A stretch of 64,000 nucleotides of DNA from Isoetes taiwanensis (GCA_021234155.1 JAJEKV010000002.1:19273592-19337591), one strand, 5' to 3'. Shown: positions 41,661-51,923, numbered from the stretch's first letter. Notes: generated by a model from the letters alone, not told the origin. Program-made: numbers and translations.

Positions 41661-44366
41661 TCAACCATGTGTTAGATGGTCATGAAGGGCACTAGCGATA
41701 GAACGCTCATGATTGGGAGGGAAGTCCCTGCAAGCTTCCGATATGACAATGCCCCCCAAGTTGTTTGCCTTAATGTATTTTGCTTTCTCAATCATGGACC
41801 GCACATCTTCATATGAATCAAGCGTCCTCTTAATGGGATCATAGGCATATGCTGCCTTGGCCTCATCATCCCAATGCTCCTCTGATCCTTCAACAGGCAA
41901 AGCCTTGTATTCAACATGGCCATTTGATGATGCTCCATTGGCAGGACAGCCCAAGCCATCAGTGTTTGCAAATCCACAAGACATCAATCTGCTTGCGATG
42001 AAAATTTTGGAAGGCGGAACTCCTCTAGACATGATGTTCTTGATGGTTTCATCCACACTCCACTTCCCATGGGAACTGTGATACAAGTTGGACATATGAG
42101 CTGTGATCTTGGCATCCGTGCCTCGATGATGGAATTCGCGTGTCTTTAAATGAAGCTGATCAAGCAGATAAATGGCTCTTTCAATTGGCCACTGCACATT
42201 CTCTGGAAAGCCTGAAGCACATGCAGCTATTGTGAAACCAGAAGGCAGCACTTCTCGCAACTGCTTCAACAGAAGAATGAAATTCTCACCATCTTCCTTT
42301 CTCACCCTGTTTCCGAGTTTTCCATAATTCATCCCATCACTGCTCACATATAACCAGTCAATGACAAGGCCATTGAAGATGGGATAGATTTTTAACAAAT
42401 CCAATATTGAAGTGACAAATGTAGACCTTGTCTCAGGTGTAGAAAAGGCATCCGAAAAGTATTCTGAATGTTCCCATCCTCCTATGGCAAGTGCCAGATT
42501 GAACTTCTTGCCTTGATCTTTGAGTAGCTTCTTAAACTGCCCTAGTACACCTGAATTTCCAGTAGCATCTTGAAATGGAAGATTTTGAGGATCAACTCCA
42601 CTACCCGATGTGAATGGATTTTCAAGAGTAGTCCACGGATCCAACACTTCTACCCTGCCTGAGGATTTAATATCTAGATATGAAACTATTATGTCAATCA
42701 TAATATTGATTGGAAGTTGTCTGACATAATATCCAGCATAAGGAGACTTGACGTTGTAATAGTAAATGGCTTTCTTTCCCGTGGAAGAAGAAATTTGAGG
42801 CATCATGCAAATAGAATGATTCATTCTTCTTAGTTTTATTAATCCTAGCTCTGTTGTCTGATAGTTTAGTTTGTAGAGATCACATTTTTTTATCAAAGCC
42901 CTTTCCTTCACAAGCCACAAATCATCACATATATCTGCAAAACTAGGCCGATAATGTTCCTCATACTTCCAACAAGCTTCTACCAACATCTTAAGACTTC
43001 CGGGAATATCTTTTGGTAGCAAAGGCCTTTTGCCCTCCTTCACAAGTCGTCTTATTTCATCCATATGTTGTTCTATAGAAAAAGGTTGCCTCCCTGTAAG
43101 AATTTCTGAACAGAGCATTCCAAAACTGTAAACATCCACTTTTCTGGAGTATCTATCTCTTCCTTCTAGAATCTCAGGTGCCATATACATCATTGTACCA
43201 GCATAGATAGTATTGAAACTGTTAAGCGTTAAAAAATCTGCTTTGGAAATGCCGAAATCGGCCAGCTTAATAAGAACAGTTCCATCCTCTCTAATTGTAA
43301 CCAAGACATTAGAAGGCTTCATATCACGGTAAACCACATCAATAGTGTGCAGATGGTCCATTGCTTTTGCGATCTGAATCATGATGTCAATTGATTCTAA
43401 TAAAGAAAATGGAGAATCTGGACTAACTATTTTCCTCTTTTCAATGAGCTTCTTCAGATCTGTGTCCATGAGCTCTAGAACTAAGCAATTCGGCATGGTG
43501 CTTTTTAGCTCACAATGACCTATTAACTGCACAACGTGGGAAGAATTTGCAGCTAGCAGTTTCCTAAATACCTTCAATTCTTCCTCAAGCCATGACTGAT
43601 TAGGGAAAATTTTAATAGCTACTGGTAATTTGCAGCATATTGCTTTCTTAACTTGTGCAAAACTGCCACTTCCCAGATCTTCTTGTAGTTGTATATCTCT
43701 ATCAGAAATCCTTGTTTCCAAAGTAGGAAGTAAACCCGATGCCAAAAAAGCACCCGAGAGACTACCTAGCATTTGAGAGTTGGATCTTGAAAGCCACTTG
43801 TATAAAATTCCTGGACTAGATTTACTGGACTTCAAGCTCTGTAACAATGTGACTTTATCTTCCTCAGAAGCCCATCTAAGTGCTGAGTGCAAAAGGCCGA
43901 AATCAAACTCTACCTTATACCTAAGCTGTTCTATCAGATGCTGTTTATAAGGATTTTGTGTGAAAGGATTTGTAACAGTTACAGCAATCAACCTAGTCAT
44001 CATTTGGGAGTATATTCTTACATCGTCAACAAGCTCATGAAACTCACTACCGCCTCCTAAAATGATAGAAGTTATAGATGGAGTGTACTTGTCTGACAGA
44101 AAGATCTGAAGGAGCTGCAGAGCTGAATTCAAAACCTTTATTATCTCTTCTGCGACTCCGTCTGCCGAACTTGACCTTGTTTCTTCTTGAAAGACGGTAA
44201 TCCACCAATTCTCTACATAGTGAGCTAGAGAGTCTGCAAGAAATTTCAGGACAAGGCACTGTTTGTAAATAATCATGCTACCACTTACAAGCTTGTTGAT
44301 CTTTTGGAGACGATCAAGGGTCACAGGAACCCAAACGGCAGACTGGCTAGTTTGCATTTGCTCCAT
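41661..44366 (-). CDS. Protein kinase fused to a catalytically dead GH18 chitinase-like domain
   Basis: A 901-aa intronless frame. I chose the ATG at 44366 because copy 1 starts there; the frame is open 41 codons further through a local tandem repeat. Residues 1-210 look helical with no signal peptide. The kinase spans about 225-490: GSGSFAQV (232-239), VAIK with Lys252, YRDMKPSN (346-353, Tyr for the usual His), DFG (370-372), APE (396-398) and Asp411, so catalytic residues are present. The GH18-like domain spans about 545-895: GGW (629-631), and FNGLVIDWLYVS (664-675) where a chitinase has DGxDxDxE. Here the first Asp is Asn665, the second is Val668, Asp670 is kept and the catalytic Glu is Leu672, so hydrolysis is not expected. 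Ser876 replaces the conserved Trp of the last strand, which copy 1 keeps. It is probably a cytosolic kinase with a glycan-binding or decoy module. The helical N-terminus might be HeLo-like as in plant MLKLs; that is a guess. Confidence 0.85.
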   Translation of the reverse strand: MEQMQTSQSAVWVPVTLDRLQKINKLVSGSMIIYKQCLVLKFLADSLAHYVENWWITVFQEETRSSSADGVAEEIIKVLNSALQLLQIFLSDKYTPSITSIILGGGSEFHELVDDVRIYSQMMTRLIAVTVTNPFTQNPYKQHLIEQLRYKVEFDFGLLHSALRWASEEDKVTLLQSLKSSKSSPGILYKWLSRSNSQMLGSLSGAFLASGLLPTLETRISDRDIQLQEDLGSGSFAQVKKAICCKLPVAIKIFPNQSWLEEELKVFRKLLAANSSHVVQLIGHCELKSTMPNCLVLELMDTDLKKLIEKRKIVSPDSPFSLLESIDIMIQIAKAMDHLHTIDVVYRDMKPSNVLVTIREDGTVLIKLADFGISKADFLTLNSFNTIYAGTMMYMAPEILEGRDRYSRKVDVYSFGMLCSEILTGRQPFSIEQHMDEIRRLVKEGKRPLLPKDIPGSLKMLVEACWKYEEHYRPSFADICDDLWLVKERALIKKCDLYKLNYQTTELGLIKLRRMNHSICMMPQISSSTGKKAIYYYNVKSPYAGYYVRQLPINIMIDIIVSYLDIKSSGRVEVLDPWTTLENPFTSGSGVDPQNLPFQDATGNSGVLGQFKKLLKDQGKKFNLALAIGGWEHSEYFSDAFSTPETRSTFVTSILDLLKIYPIFNGLVIDWLYVSSDGMNYGKLGNRVRKEDGENFILLLKQLREVLPSGFTIAACASGFPENVQWPIERAIYLLDQLHLKTREFHHRGTDAKITAHMSNLYHSSHGKWSVDETIKNIMSRGVPPSKIFIASRLMSCGFANTDGLGCPANGASSNGHVEYKALPVEGSEEHWDDEAKAAYAYDPIKRTLDSYEDVRSMIEKAKYIKANNLGGIVISEACRDFPPNHERSIASALHDHLTHG

Positions 44367-44573
44367 TGACCTGAAGATCTTTGATAAGTATGGCAGGCAG
44401 GGGTTATGAACTAAATAAACGTCGAGCAGCAGTATATTCGTTCCAACATGCATGCCGCCGACCAGCAGTATATTCGTTCCAACATGCATGCCGCCTTTGG
44501 GTAGAAAATTTATTCAATCATGATGTCCAACTGTCGATGTCGGCATGGTTCACATGCAATGAAGGCACCATCA
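44367..44573. promoter_or_regulatory. 5' flank of kinase-GH18 copy 2
   Basis: Presumed proximal promoter. It holds a 31-bp tandem duplication (AGCAGTATATTCGTTCCAAC, about 44428-44498), also in copy 1. It has 19 bp next to the start codon that copy 1 lacks. The hAT insertion begins about 215 bp upstream of the ATG. Confidence 0.4.
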
Positions 44574-44581
44574 CCCTCATG

Positions 44582-45537
44582 CAGTGTGTAAATTTGACAG
44601 TATCACCCTCATGCAGTGTGTAAATTTGACAGTTTTCGAAGGACGGGGAAAATATTTTATGCCTTTTAGCATGACAGCATGACAGGAACTTCTCAAATTT
44701 AAACCTTTCATATGCCAGATAAAAATTCAAAATGACAGAATCCAAATTTTTAACAAAAAAATTCGTAGAAAATGCTCTTCTATCTTGCTTCATACCAATC
44801 CTTAAAACAAATGGTATTGCTCTTCTATCTTGCTTCATACTAATCAAAAAAACATGCTTGCCAATCTATGGACTCAAATGGTGCATCCCATCTCTAGGTT
44901 CATATGAGCTCTTATAGCACTTTTGACAACATTTTGGCGAGAAAATCCCCTCACAACTTGTTGTGCTTGCAGGAATGAGCATGCAACATTGCCATAAATT
45001 CATGAGGGCTGGAAAACTGTTCCACCAACTATCACAAGTTCCATTTTCATCTCGACAAATAGACCAAGCTACCATTATACCTTTATTTATGGCAACCCTA
45101 TAGATTATCCCAACAAAGTCCTCTCTCTCACTCAAACATCGTGTTCGATCAACCTTTGAAGCAAACTTGACAAGCAAACTTTCCAACCATTCTGTAGTAT
45201 GCTTATCTCTGTAGTCTGCTTATCTCTATCCAAATCATTCAAAGGATATGCAGACAAATTCAAAATTGACTTGATTCTAATTTTTTAAATATATATACAA
45301 ATACAAATACTATACTATATTATACAAAGTATTATACTGATATACCATAGATAAAAAATGACAGGCAAACCTACATTCCCAGCCCTTCAAATGACATATA
45401 AATTTTTTTCTAGTCTTTCTTATGACGGGCATTTTGAAATTTGGTGCCCTTCATTTGCAGGGCAAAAAAAAATTCTACCCGTTTTGACGGGCAAAATAGC
45501 TAAAAACGGGCGTGACAACCGTCAAATTTACACACTG
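44582..45537 (-). mobile_element. hAT-family element, deletion derivative, with duplicated terminus
   Basis: An 8-bp target duplication CCCTCATG (44574-44581 and 45538-45545) flanks inverted ends CAGTGTGTAAATTTGACAGT and, on the right, ACCGTCAAATTTACACACTG. The left end, including the TSD, is tandemly doubled as a 32-bp unit (second TSD 44606-44613, second end from 44614). Copy 1 lacks the element (about 13830-13840). The minus frame 44866-45186 contains LIPASTTSCEGIFS, which resembles the hAT C-terminal dimerisation region (PASSxxCERxFS), so this is an internally deleted autonomous element rather than an unrelated MITE. Confidence 0.85.
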
Positions 45538-45545
45538 CCCTCATG

Positions 45546-47070
45546 TAAAAAGGCTCACCCTTTTACATGGACCATCACCTGCCATCGCCAATTAGCACAG
45601 GGCAAAACAAGGCCCCTCTTCGGTGATGGTTGCATGTGAACCCAGCCTAAACGAACCTTAAACAATGTGGTGGTCGTGTTATAGCCTGCATGGTGCGCAA
45701 ATTAATGTTACAGGCATGGAGGCTAGACGCCACGGGATCTCTGTCAGTTTAGATAGATAGATAGATAGAACAATGCAAATTGCAGTGTTAACCCTCGAGT
45801 TAACCCGAGATCCCATCAAATCAAGACTTACATGAACATTATATCTACTAGCAAACCAAGCCTAGTATCGATGGGCTAACGTTGCGAACATGGGAATGAT
45901 AAGCTCGGGTAATGTGTAATGTGGTAATATACATTACCTACACTCTTATAATTGTGTAGGTTGAAATTTGTGTAGCCACTGGGATTTGAAACCCACTAAG
46001 GTTTTGGTTCACTCATAATTTATATAGGTTGTAATTTGTGTAGCCAATGGGATTTAAATTACTGCCAAGATTTTGGTTTACCATCATATAAAAGGCATGA
46101 CAAACACATTATAACATACAAGAACATCCGTTGGGCCATAACATTTCTCTTTCCTGCAATACAAACATTGGGGGGATGAGGAACTAGTTGTGCGCATTTG
46201 TTGCAAGAGAAGCACTTTGATGAGTATTCAATTACCATGCATCCCAGTACATTAGGGCATACACATTTTGTATATGGATTATAGCAACATGAAAAACCTT
46301 TTAACATGAGGTCTAAGCATTATTGTATCCTAGGGGTGAGTTATTCTGTAGATAATGGGTACCATGAGGTAGAGTTGCAGGTGATCCGCAAGCCAAATTT
46401 CCACGCAAAATATGTCAGCATAGGCAGCTATGGCAGAAACCCAATGTTGGCACATGGCTTGGCATATATTTTGTAGCAAAATACCATGTCCCTAAAAGTT
46501 ATATAGGGTAACAATGGATGTAAACGAGTTGGCAAAAGATAGGTTCTTCCTATCAATTCCTGCAGGTGCAAAGAGCTATACAGAGTCCTCGGTTAGAGTC
46601 TGTGTTTCCATTTTAAATGCACCCATAGAGATTTGACCAGAGACAATGCTGGATCAACGCATTTTGTTTTTGCCTTTGAAACTTTTGCCTCTATGATCTT
46701 ATTTCAAAAAGCAGTAATAAGAGCTTTGGTATCCTTTAGAAATTTAAATTTAGATGCAATTTCTTCAGACCTTCTGCTGCATGGTAGACAAAAAAAATCT
46801 CGAAACATGGCCTGTAGAGAAGGCACTTCAATCCGTCTTCAAGAGCAGAACCCATTGCATTGCCCATTTGCGTTTGTTTTGCAAGCCGGTCTGTCCATAG
46901 CAGGTCCTTTGTCCTTGCTGCTACGCACGGTAGTGGCCCCGTCCCGTCTTTATTTGATAACACCCCAGTACTTTGCTTTCCTCTTTCTCCATGGTTCCGT
47001 CTCTTGCCTGTAGTTTCTACTTAGTTGCTTTTTATTTTTTCTGGGGACCCATCTCTTTTCCTGCCTACGG
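45546..47070. other. Duplicated 5' flank, no recognised gene
   Basis: Matches 13840-14817, 17377-17475 and 26450-26901 of copy 1. It contains a (GATA)n run near 45752-45768. The plus frame 46633-47013 is shared with copy 1 but has no motif I recognise. Confidence 0.5.
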
Positions 47071-47292
47071 GGAGAGCTTTGCATTGATTCTCTCACTCTC
47101 AAAGGCAAGTGCAGATTTGCTGATTTTAGCCATGGTTGCTGGTTTGCGGTTTTGCTGATTTTTGCTGAATGGTCGTCTCGGACGAGGCCCTGGCCCTGCT
47201 CGCCCGTTCCTTTCCAAATTTTCGCTCTCTGGTTCTCATAAATTGCGACGGATTAGCACTGATGGTCTTGCTGTTATTGCCAGCCAGTGCAG
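47071..47292 (+). pseudogene. TIR1/AFB-type auxin-receptor exon relic, copy 2
   Basis: Same relic as 26902-27124: SLTLKGKCRFADFS, then MVVSDEALALLARSFPNFR and SLVLINCDG, the missing base at GGATTAGCAC, and STDGLAVIASQC before AG and the donor GTATG. Copy 2 keeps the frame at CGCCCGTTCC, where copy 1 has an extra G. It is a fragment of the leucine-rich repeat domain of an F-box auxin co-receptor. No F-box and no downstream exons are present nearby. Confidence 0.75.
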
Positions 47293-47451
47293 GTATGTTC
47301 AAAATAAGGAAACATTACTTCCCTGACTTTTTCACATTGCATTGTACTCTTCAACTTTAATCAAAACTTCTGTGATCTGCTATCTGTTCTGCACCTTGCA
47401 TTTTACTTTACATACGAACTTCTATGATTTTGTTTCTGTTACTTTCCCTGT

Positions 47452-48027
47452 CATTAGGGCGGATTTGGGGTCTCAAAATGGCCCTTATCTTTAAGTTTTA
47501 ATACCTTCAAGCCAATGAAAGAGAGGAATTCAAAATGAAAATCAGTATTACGTGGCACTTTTGCAATAAATAGTACTGTAATAATTGCACTTTTTAACTC
47601 AAATGCTATCGTCTTTTGGCTATAACTTGTGATTGTGATGTCCAAATTGCACGCCGTTTGTTGCGTTGGATAGCCCATAGCGAGATCTTTCCAATGAGTA
47701 TAGCCTTGATATGCTTTTGATAAAAGGAAAGACTAAAAAAATGCAAAAAACCAGGTTTTTTCTCGTTTTTTTAACTTTTGGTCATCTAAATTAGATTAAA
47801 ATATATATACTGATGGATAGATCTTTTGATTCCGCATCCAATGAAATAAAAATCATGCAATTTGAAGCTATGAATCAAAAGTTATGGCCGAAAAACTAAT
47901 TGATGAAGTTACTTTTTGAGTATTTATTGCGATTAAAGAGAAGGAAAGTACAATTAATAAGCAAGAGAAAATATGACATGGAATTTTTCTTACGAGGCCA
48001 TTTTCAGACCCCAAATCCGCCCTAATG
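47452..48027. mobile_element. 576-bp TIR element (non-autonomous DNA transposon)
   Basis: Ends are 32-bp inverted repeats with one mismatch: the left begins CATTAGGGCGGATTTGGGGT and the right ends GACCCCAAATCCGCCCTAATG. Copy 1 is uninterrupted here (TTTCCCTGTGTTTTTGCTCT, about 27271-27290). The flanks are CCCTGT and GTTTTTGC, so there is either no target duplication or a 2-bp GT duplication with copy 1 being an excision site. No protein motif is seen. Superfamily is unclear. Confidence 0.9.
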
Positions 48028-49218
48028 GTTTTTGCTCTAAATCGGAAGGAAGGGATTAAACATCCCAACAATGGTCACATCCCCTGTTTTTTCCTGCCTT
48101 GCGTATCAAAGGGGCAAGGTAAATCCAACTGAAAGGAGATGATGTAGGATTGATCCGGCCCAATGTTGAAGCTTCAAGTGTTGTGCTGCAGATGCGGACC
48201 TTCTCTTACAGATCTGATAAGAGTGCTTTATTTCCAGATCGGGCATCTTATATTTCAAAAAGTTTTATCATATGAACTGTGGACTGAAATTCCTCCTCTA
48301 TTCTGGAACAAATAAATCGAAAAACTAGCTGATAGAATGAAAAAGCACCAATGTCCTCCTTGGTAAATAGAAAGGAAACCCTGCACCATAAAGAACCAAC
48401 TGCTTCATGAGCATATATGTATCACCAGATTTCATGAATTGAAACTTTGACAAATTTAAAATAATCATACTTCAATAACTCACATTCCAACAGACCTGCA
48501 CTTGTGCAAATCCCATAATATTTTCCAGCAGGACCCTGCTGCAGTTGTGTCCGGCATGATTTTGTGGGTAAGACTAAAACCATTTCCTGAGAAGCGTGGA
48601 TATCTTCCAGCACCATTCCTAGAGATCAATAATCCATCCCAGTTACTGAAGACAGCTGAACAAATCGCCAAGGATTCAGTGATCCTTCATAAGAACCGAC
48701 CTGCATTTCAACTAAAACAGAACCTCCTGGACCTCCGAGGGCAGTTAGACCTACTTAAAATACGGCTCAACTAATCAAGAGACTGCCAGCCCACCTTCCA
48801 CTTTTGCATCTAAACTGCACAAACCGGAAGGCATTGAAGGTCTAAGCTACAAATCGGATGTGGGCGCTCAGATGTCATTGAGCAAGAGCACATTCTAGAG
48901 AATAGAATAGAATAGAAAAATCCACATTCATACTCGCTCGGCCAAATTCCTTCAAACAAAAAACAGGGAGCAATGGGCAATGCACCGGAACCAGCAATAT
49001 ATACTAGGCATGACCTCAACGGTGGATCTGAGAGGAAAAGTGGGTGTGGTGGCATGAAGTCCGGCAGTGGCAGCAAAGGTGTGGAGGAGAATAAACTTTC
49101 CAATGCCTAACCGCCAGCATCGCGGGTCAACCTCCGAGCCATAAGTATACCATAAATGCGGTGCCATAAATGCCTAATCTGCCATAAATGCCCAAATCGC
49201 AACGCGTAATGCCAATAT
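48028..49218. other. Duplicated backbone tail, no recognised gene
   Basis: Matches 27285-27890, 34475-34930 and 35145-35283 of copy 1. Small shared frames (minus 48422-48616, plus 48502-48774, minus 48810-49103) show no motif. Confidence 0.5.
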
Positions 49219-49698
49219 AATTTGTAAGGAAGATATTAGACGCGGGCAGAAAAATGTATCTGCCTTATAATAGCAAGGATAGGATTGTTATAAGCAAAGA
49301 ATCCTATGCATATGCATCAGGGTTGCTTTTATTTTATTTTTCAATGCAAATTATATAGAATGGTTGGCGAATGTAAGAATCATTAGATTAGTTTTAGTGG
49401 CGAATATGTTAAAATTACTCTCCTTTTTTATAACTACTTGGCGAATTAGTTTATTGATGAAGCTCTATAATTTAGAATGACAGGAAAATAAAATTCTTAT
49501 ACCGACAGTAAAATACAACATAAAACATTTGTGAGTTTTGTATTGCCTTGTCCCCAAGTTTGCTACTTAAAAATTGTAGCATATATTAGTTTAGAACTCA
49601 ATTTTCCACCATAGGAAAATAATTTTAAGTACTAGTTAGCAGAACATAAAGATCATGGACATAAAGAATATAATGACATAAAGTTTTACAATGACCTT
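49219..49698. other. No recognised gene
   Basis: AT-rich sequence between the copy-2 end and the hAT pseudogene. Nothing recognised. Confidence 0.4.
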
Positions 49699-49818
49699 CA
49701 GTTCATCTCCAACCACTTGATTCAGAAATCTTCACAATTGTTTGCTTATCTTGACGACCAGTTCATCTCCAACCACTTGATTCAGAAATCTTCACAATTG
49801 TTTGCTTATCTTGACGAC
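49699..49818. repeat. 60-bp perfect tandem duplication
   Basis: Two identical 60-bp units begin at 49699 and 49759 (CAGTTCATCTCCAACCACTT). They cover the very C-terminus and stop of the hAT pseudogene. The lack of differences suggests it is recent. Confidence 0.9.
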
Positions 49819-51923
49819 CTCTTCTGCATGATAATGAGCTCCAAATAGCTAATGCACGGTCATATGGAAATTCCCCTACAGTGTACTTACATGCATATGC
49901 TCAAAGACAAAGGTCCAAGTTCTCAGTTAACCTATTGCACACCTTGTTTTTTAACCAACCCATCCAGCTAAAGGTTCTCTCATCTTCTACGGAACCTAGA
50001 ATCATCGTTTGACATAAATCTGCCAACTTAAAATATTCTGACATATGCTCGCGAAGTAGTTGGCTACTTCCAATGGTCCTCCGCAATTTTGTAATTGCAC
50101 CAAACTCTGAAAGTTTCTTTTTTTCAATTTGTAAACATTGCTCCCACATAGTCTCTCCAAAGCATTGTCATTGTTCAAGCAAAAGCGTTCCATTGAGAAC
50201 ACCACGAACTTCCTTACCATCCACAACTTTGGAAGCACAAAAGTGTTCTATTAGCACTCCACGTCTGCGCTTGAACTCAGCTTGAACACGTTCCTCTCCT
50301 AGATCTTTATCCCAAAACATTGGGTAAACAATCGCCATAGCTTTAGAAGCTCATCTCTAGGAAAACGATTGCGAATCTCTGTTGACAATTCCTTTGCAAT
50401 CTTTGCTAGATTCCCTCTTACTGTCAATATTCGCCATAACTTTAGAAGCTCGTCTCTAGGAAAACGATTGCGAATCTCTGTTGACAATTCCTTTACAATC
50501 TTTGCTAGATTCCCTCTTACTGTCAATATTATTGCATCAAAATCTGACCTCTTAACAGGCAGCCGACGAGGTAGATGTCCACGAACACGACGCTTCGTAC
50601 AATACATCTATAATTCAATGAAAATGTAAATTAGACATATAAGCAGCTGAAGAAAAAAAGTGATCATTAATAACTTTACCTGCACAAGTTGGGAACGCGC
50701 TTTGATGCAAATTGTATCCTTGTCATCATATGTCAAAAAACTGTTATTATTTGAACCATCAATATTGACTAGCGTGTGCCACAAGTGGAACTTCTCCTTA
50801 CAATATGGCACATCGACACAAGAAGAGTACAAACCATCAAGAGCCGAACATGATAATTTCCTTGCTCTTGCATATTCTTCAGTATACAAAGTCCTTTCTT
50901 GTGCAAATTTAACAAGCTTGTTCATTTCAGCAAGCATGGGAAGAATACCTGCATTGCAACATTTGAGAATTTCAAAGTTCATTAAAGTCACCAAAATAAA
51001 TGCCTAAATTTAGAAAATCAGACTTGTAAATCACTTCACTATTTCTGAAAATCAGCTTGTAAATCGTATTTCTGATTTTTATGATCAGAAAATTAGACTT
51101 GTAAATCACTTCACTATTTGCTTACATGTGAAAAAAAAAATCAGAAATTAATTTAGAACAAGAAAAGCACCTGCTAAAGTTAGCAATGTCTCCATATTTG
51201 TTAGACGTGCAAGCATTTCAATTGGCTTATCTCGCTCGCTTGGATTTTTTGATGCTAATTGCTCCATAAGCGCAATCAATGTTGGATACTCCTCAAACAA
51301 ACGCTTGGCTGGAGAATATAAAGAAATCCATCTCGTCTCCACGTTTTTTAGCATCTTGTTTCCTTTTGTGAGCCCTTTGGCCATCTTTTTAAATTGATTG
51401 TACCTAAAGCACATCATAACCATATAAGAAGATGACGAAAATGTCATAAGAAGTACTTGTGAGTTTACCTTTTGTTACTACGACAAAAGAATTCATTGGT
51501 CGTCTTTACAAGATCGTTGACCTTTGCCACGCAATCATAATCATCCACAACATGGAATGCAAGGTTCAACCTATGCGCCATGCAATGGATAGCCAACATA
51601 TATGGAGCAAGAGCCAATTGAATCTTTATGCATAATCCATTGCGGCTGCCTTGCATGACTGATGCTCCATCTACTCCAATACACACAAGCTTTCTTGCAA
51701 CATCATCAATAGACAATCTCAAAAATGAAAACAAGTTCTCCTTAACAATTTCAAACAAGGCCTCAGCAGTTGCCTCTGATTCTAATCTTGTGAGACTAAC
51801 AAAGTCTGCTTGCCTCACATATTCTTTCACATGGTAAATGGTCATACAAACCCATGCACTCTCACCCCGACATTGCTCCACTTCCTTTGATTCTCTTCCT
51901 TTGATTCTCCAGGCCACTATCAA
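49763..51923 (-). pseudogene. hAT superfamily transposase, decayed and truncated
   Basis: Read right to left: GVDGASVMQGSRNGLCIKIQ and HCMAHRLNLAF (51465-51923), VETRWISLYSPAKRLFEEYP (51148-51447), a middle part (50608-50994), RRVRGHLPRR with a doubled 33-residue segment (50299-50607), then the hAT C-terminal dimerisation segment SVEDERTFSWMGWLKNKVCN (49901-50149). After NLDLCL a TGA (49901-49903) precedes AYACKY, and GEFPYDRALAIW follows in the same frame, so a CGA-to-TGA change probably created the stop. The frame then ends at 49763. Gaps between pieces may be introns or decay. It resembles the DUF4371/ZMYM-like hAT transposases of plants. The 5' part is cut by a repeat at 51924. Confidence 0.85.
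50333..50530. repeat. 99-bp in-frame tandem duplication inside the hAT gene
   Basis: Two 99-bp units start at 50333 and 50432 with very few differences, giving a repeated 33-residue segment (LTVRGNLAKI to LLKLWR) in the transposase frame. The length is a multiple of three, so the frame survives. Confidence 0.9.

Larger units (their letters stand above)
40064..49218 (+). repeat. Segmental duplication, copy 2 (with three insertions)
   Basis: Same order and orientation as 10388-35283, but compact: 9.2 kb against 24.9 kb. Insertions specific to this copy are 40234-41299, 44582-45537 and 47452-48027. Copy 1 shows the uninterrupted sequence at each of these points, so insertion after duplication (or loss from copy 1) can be told from alignment. 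Confidence 0.9.

Noticed and set aside
44367-44489. Upstream extension of the copy-2 kinase frame (41 codons)
   Set aside because: It translates a 31-bp tandem repeat in the 5' flank and is not open in copy 1, so the ATG at 44366 is preferred.
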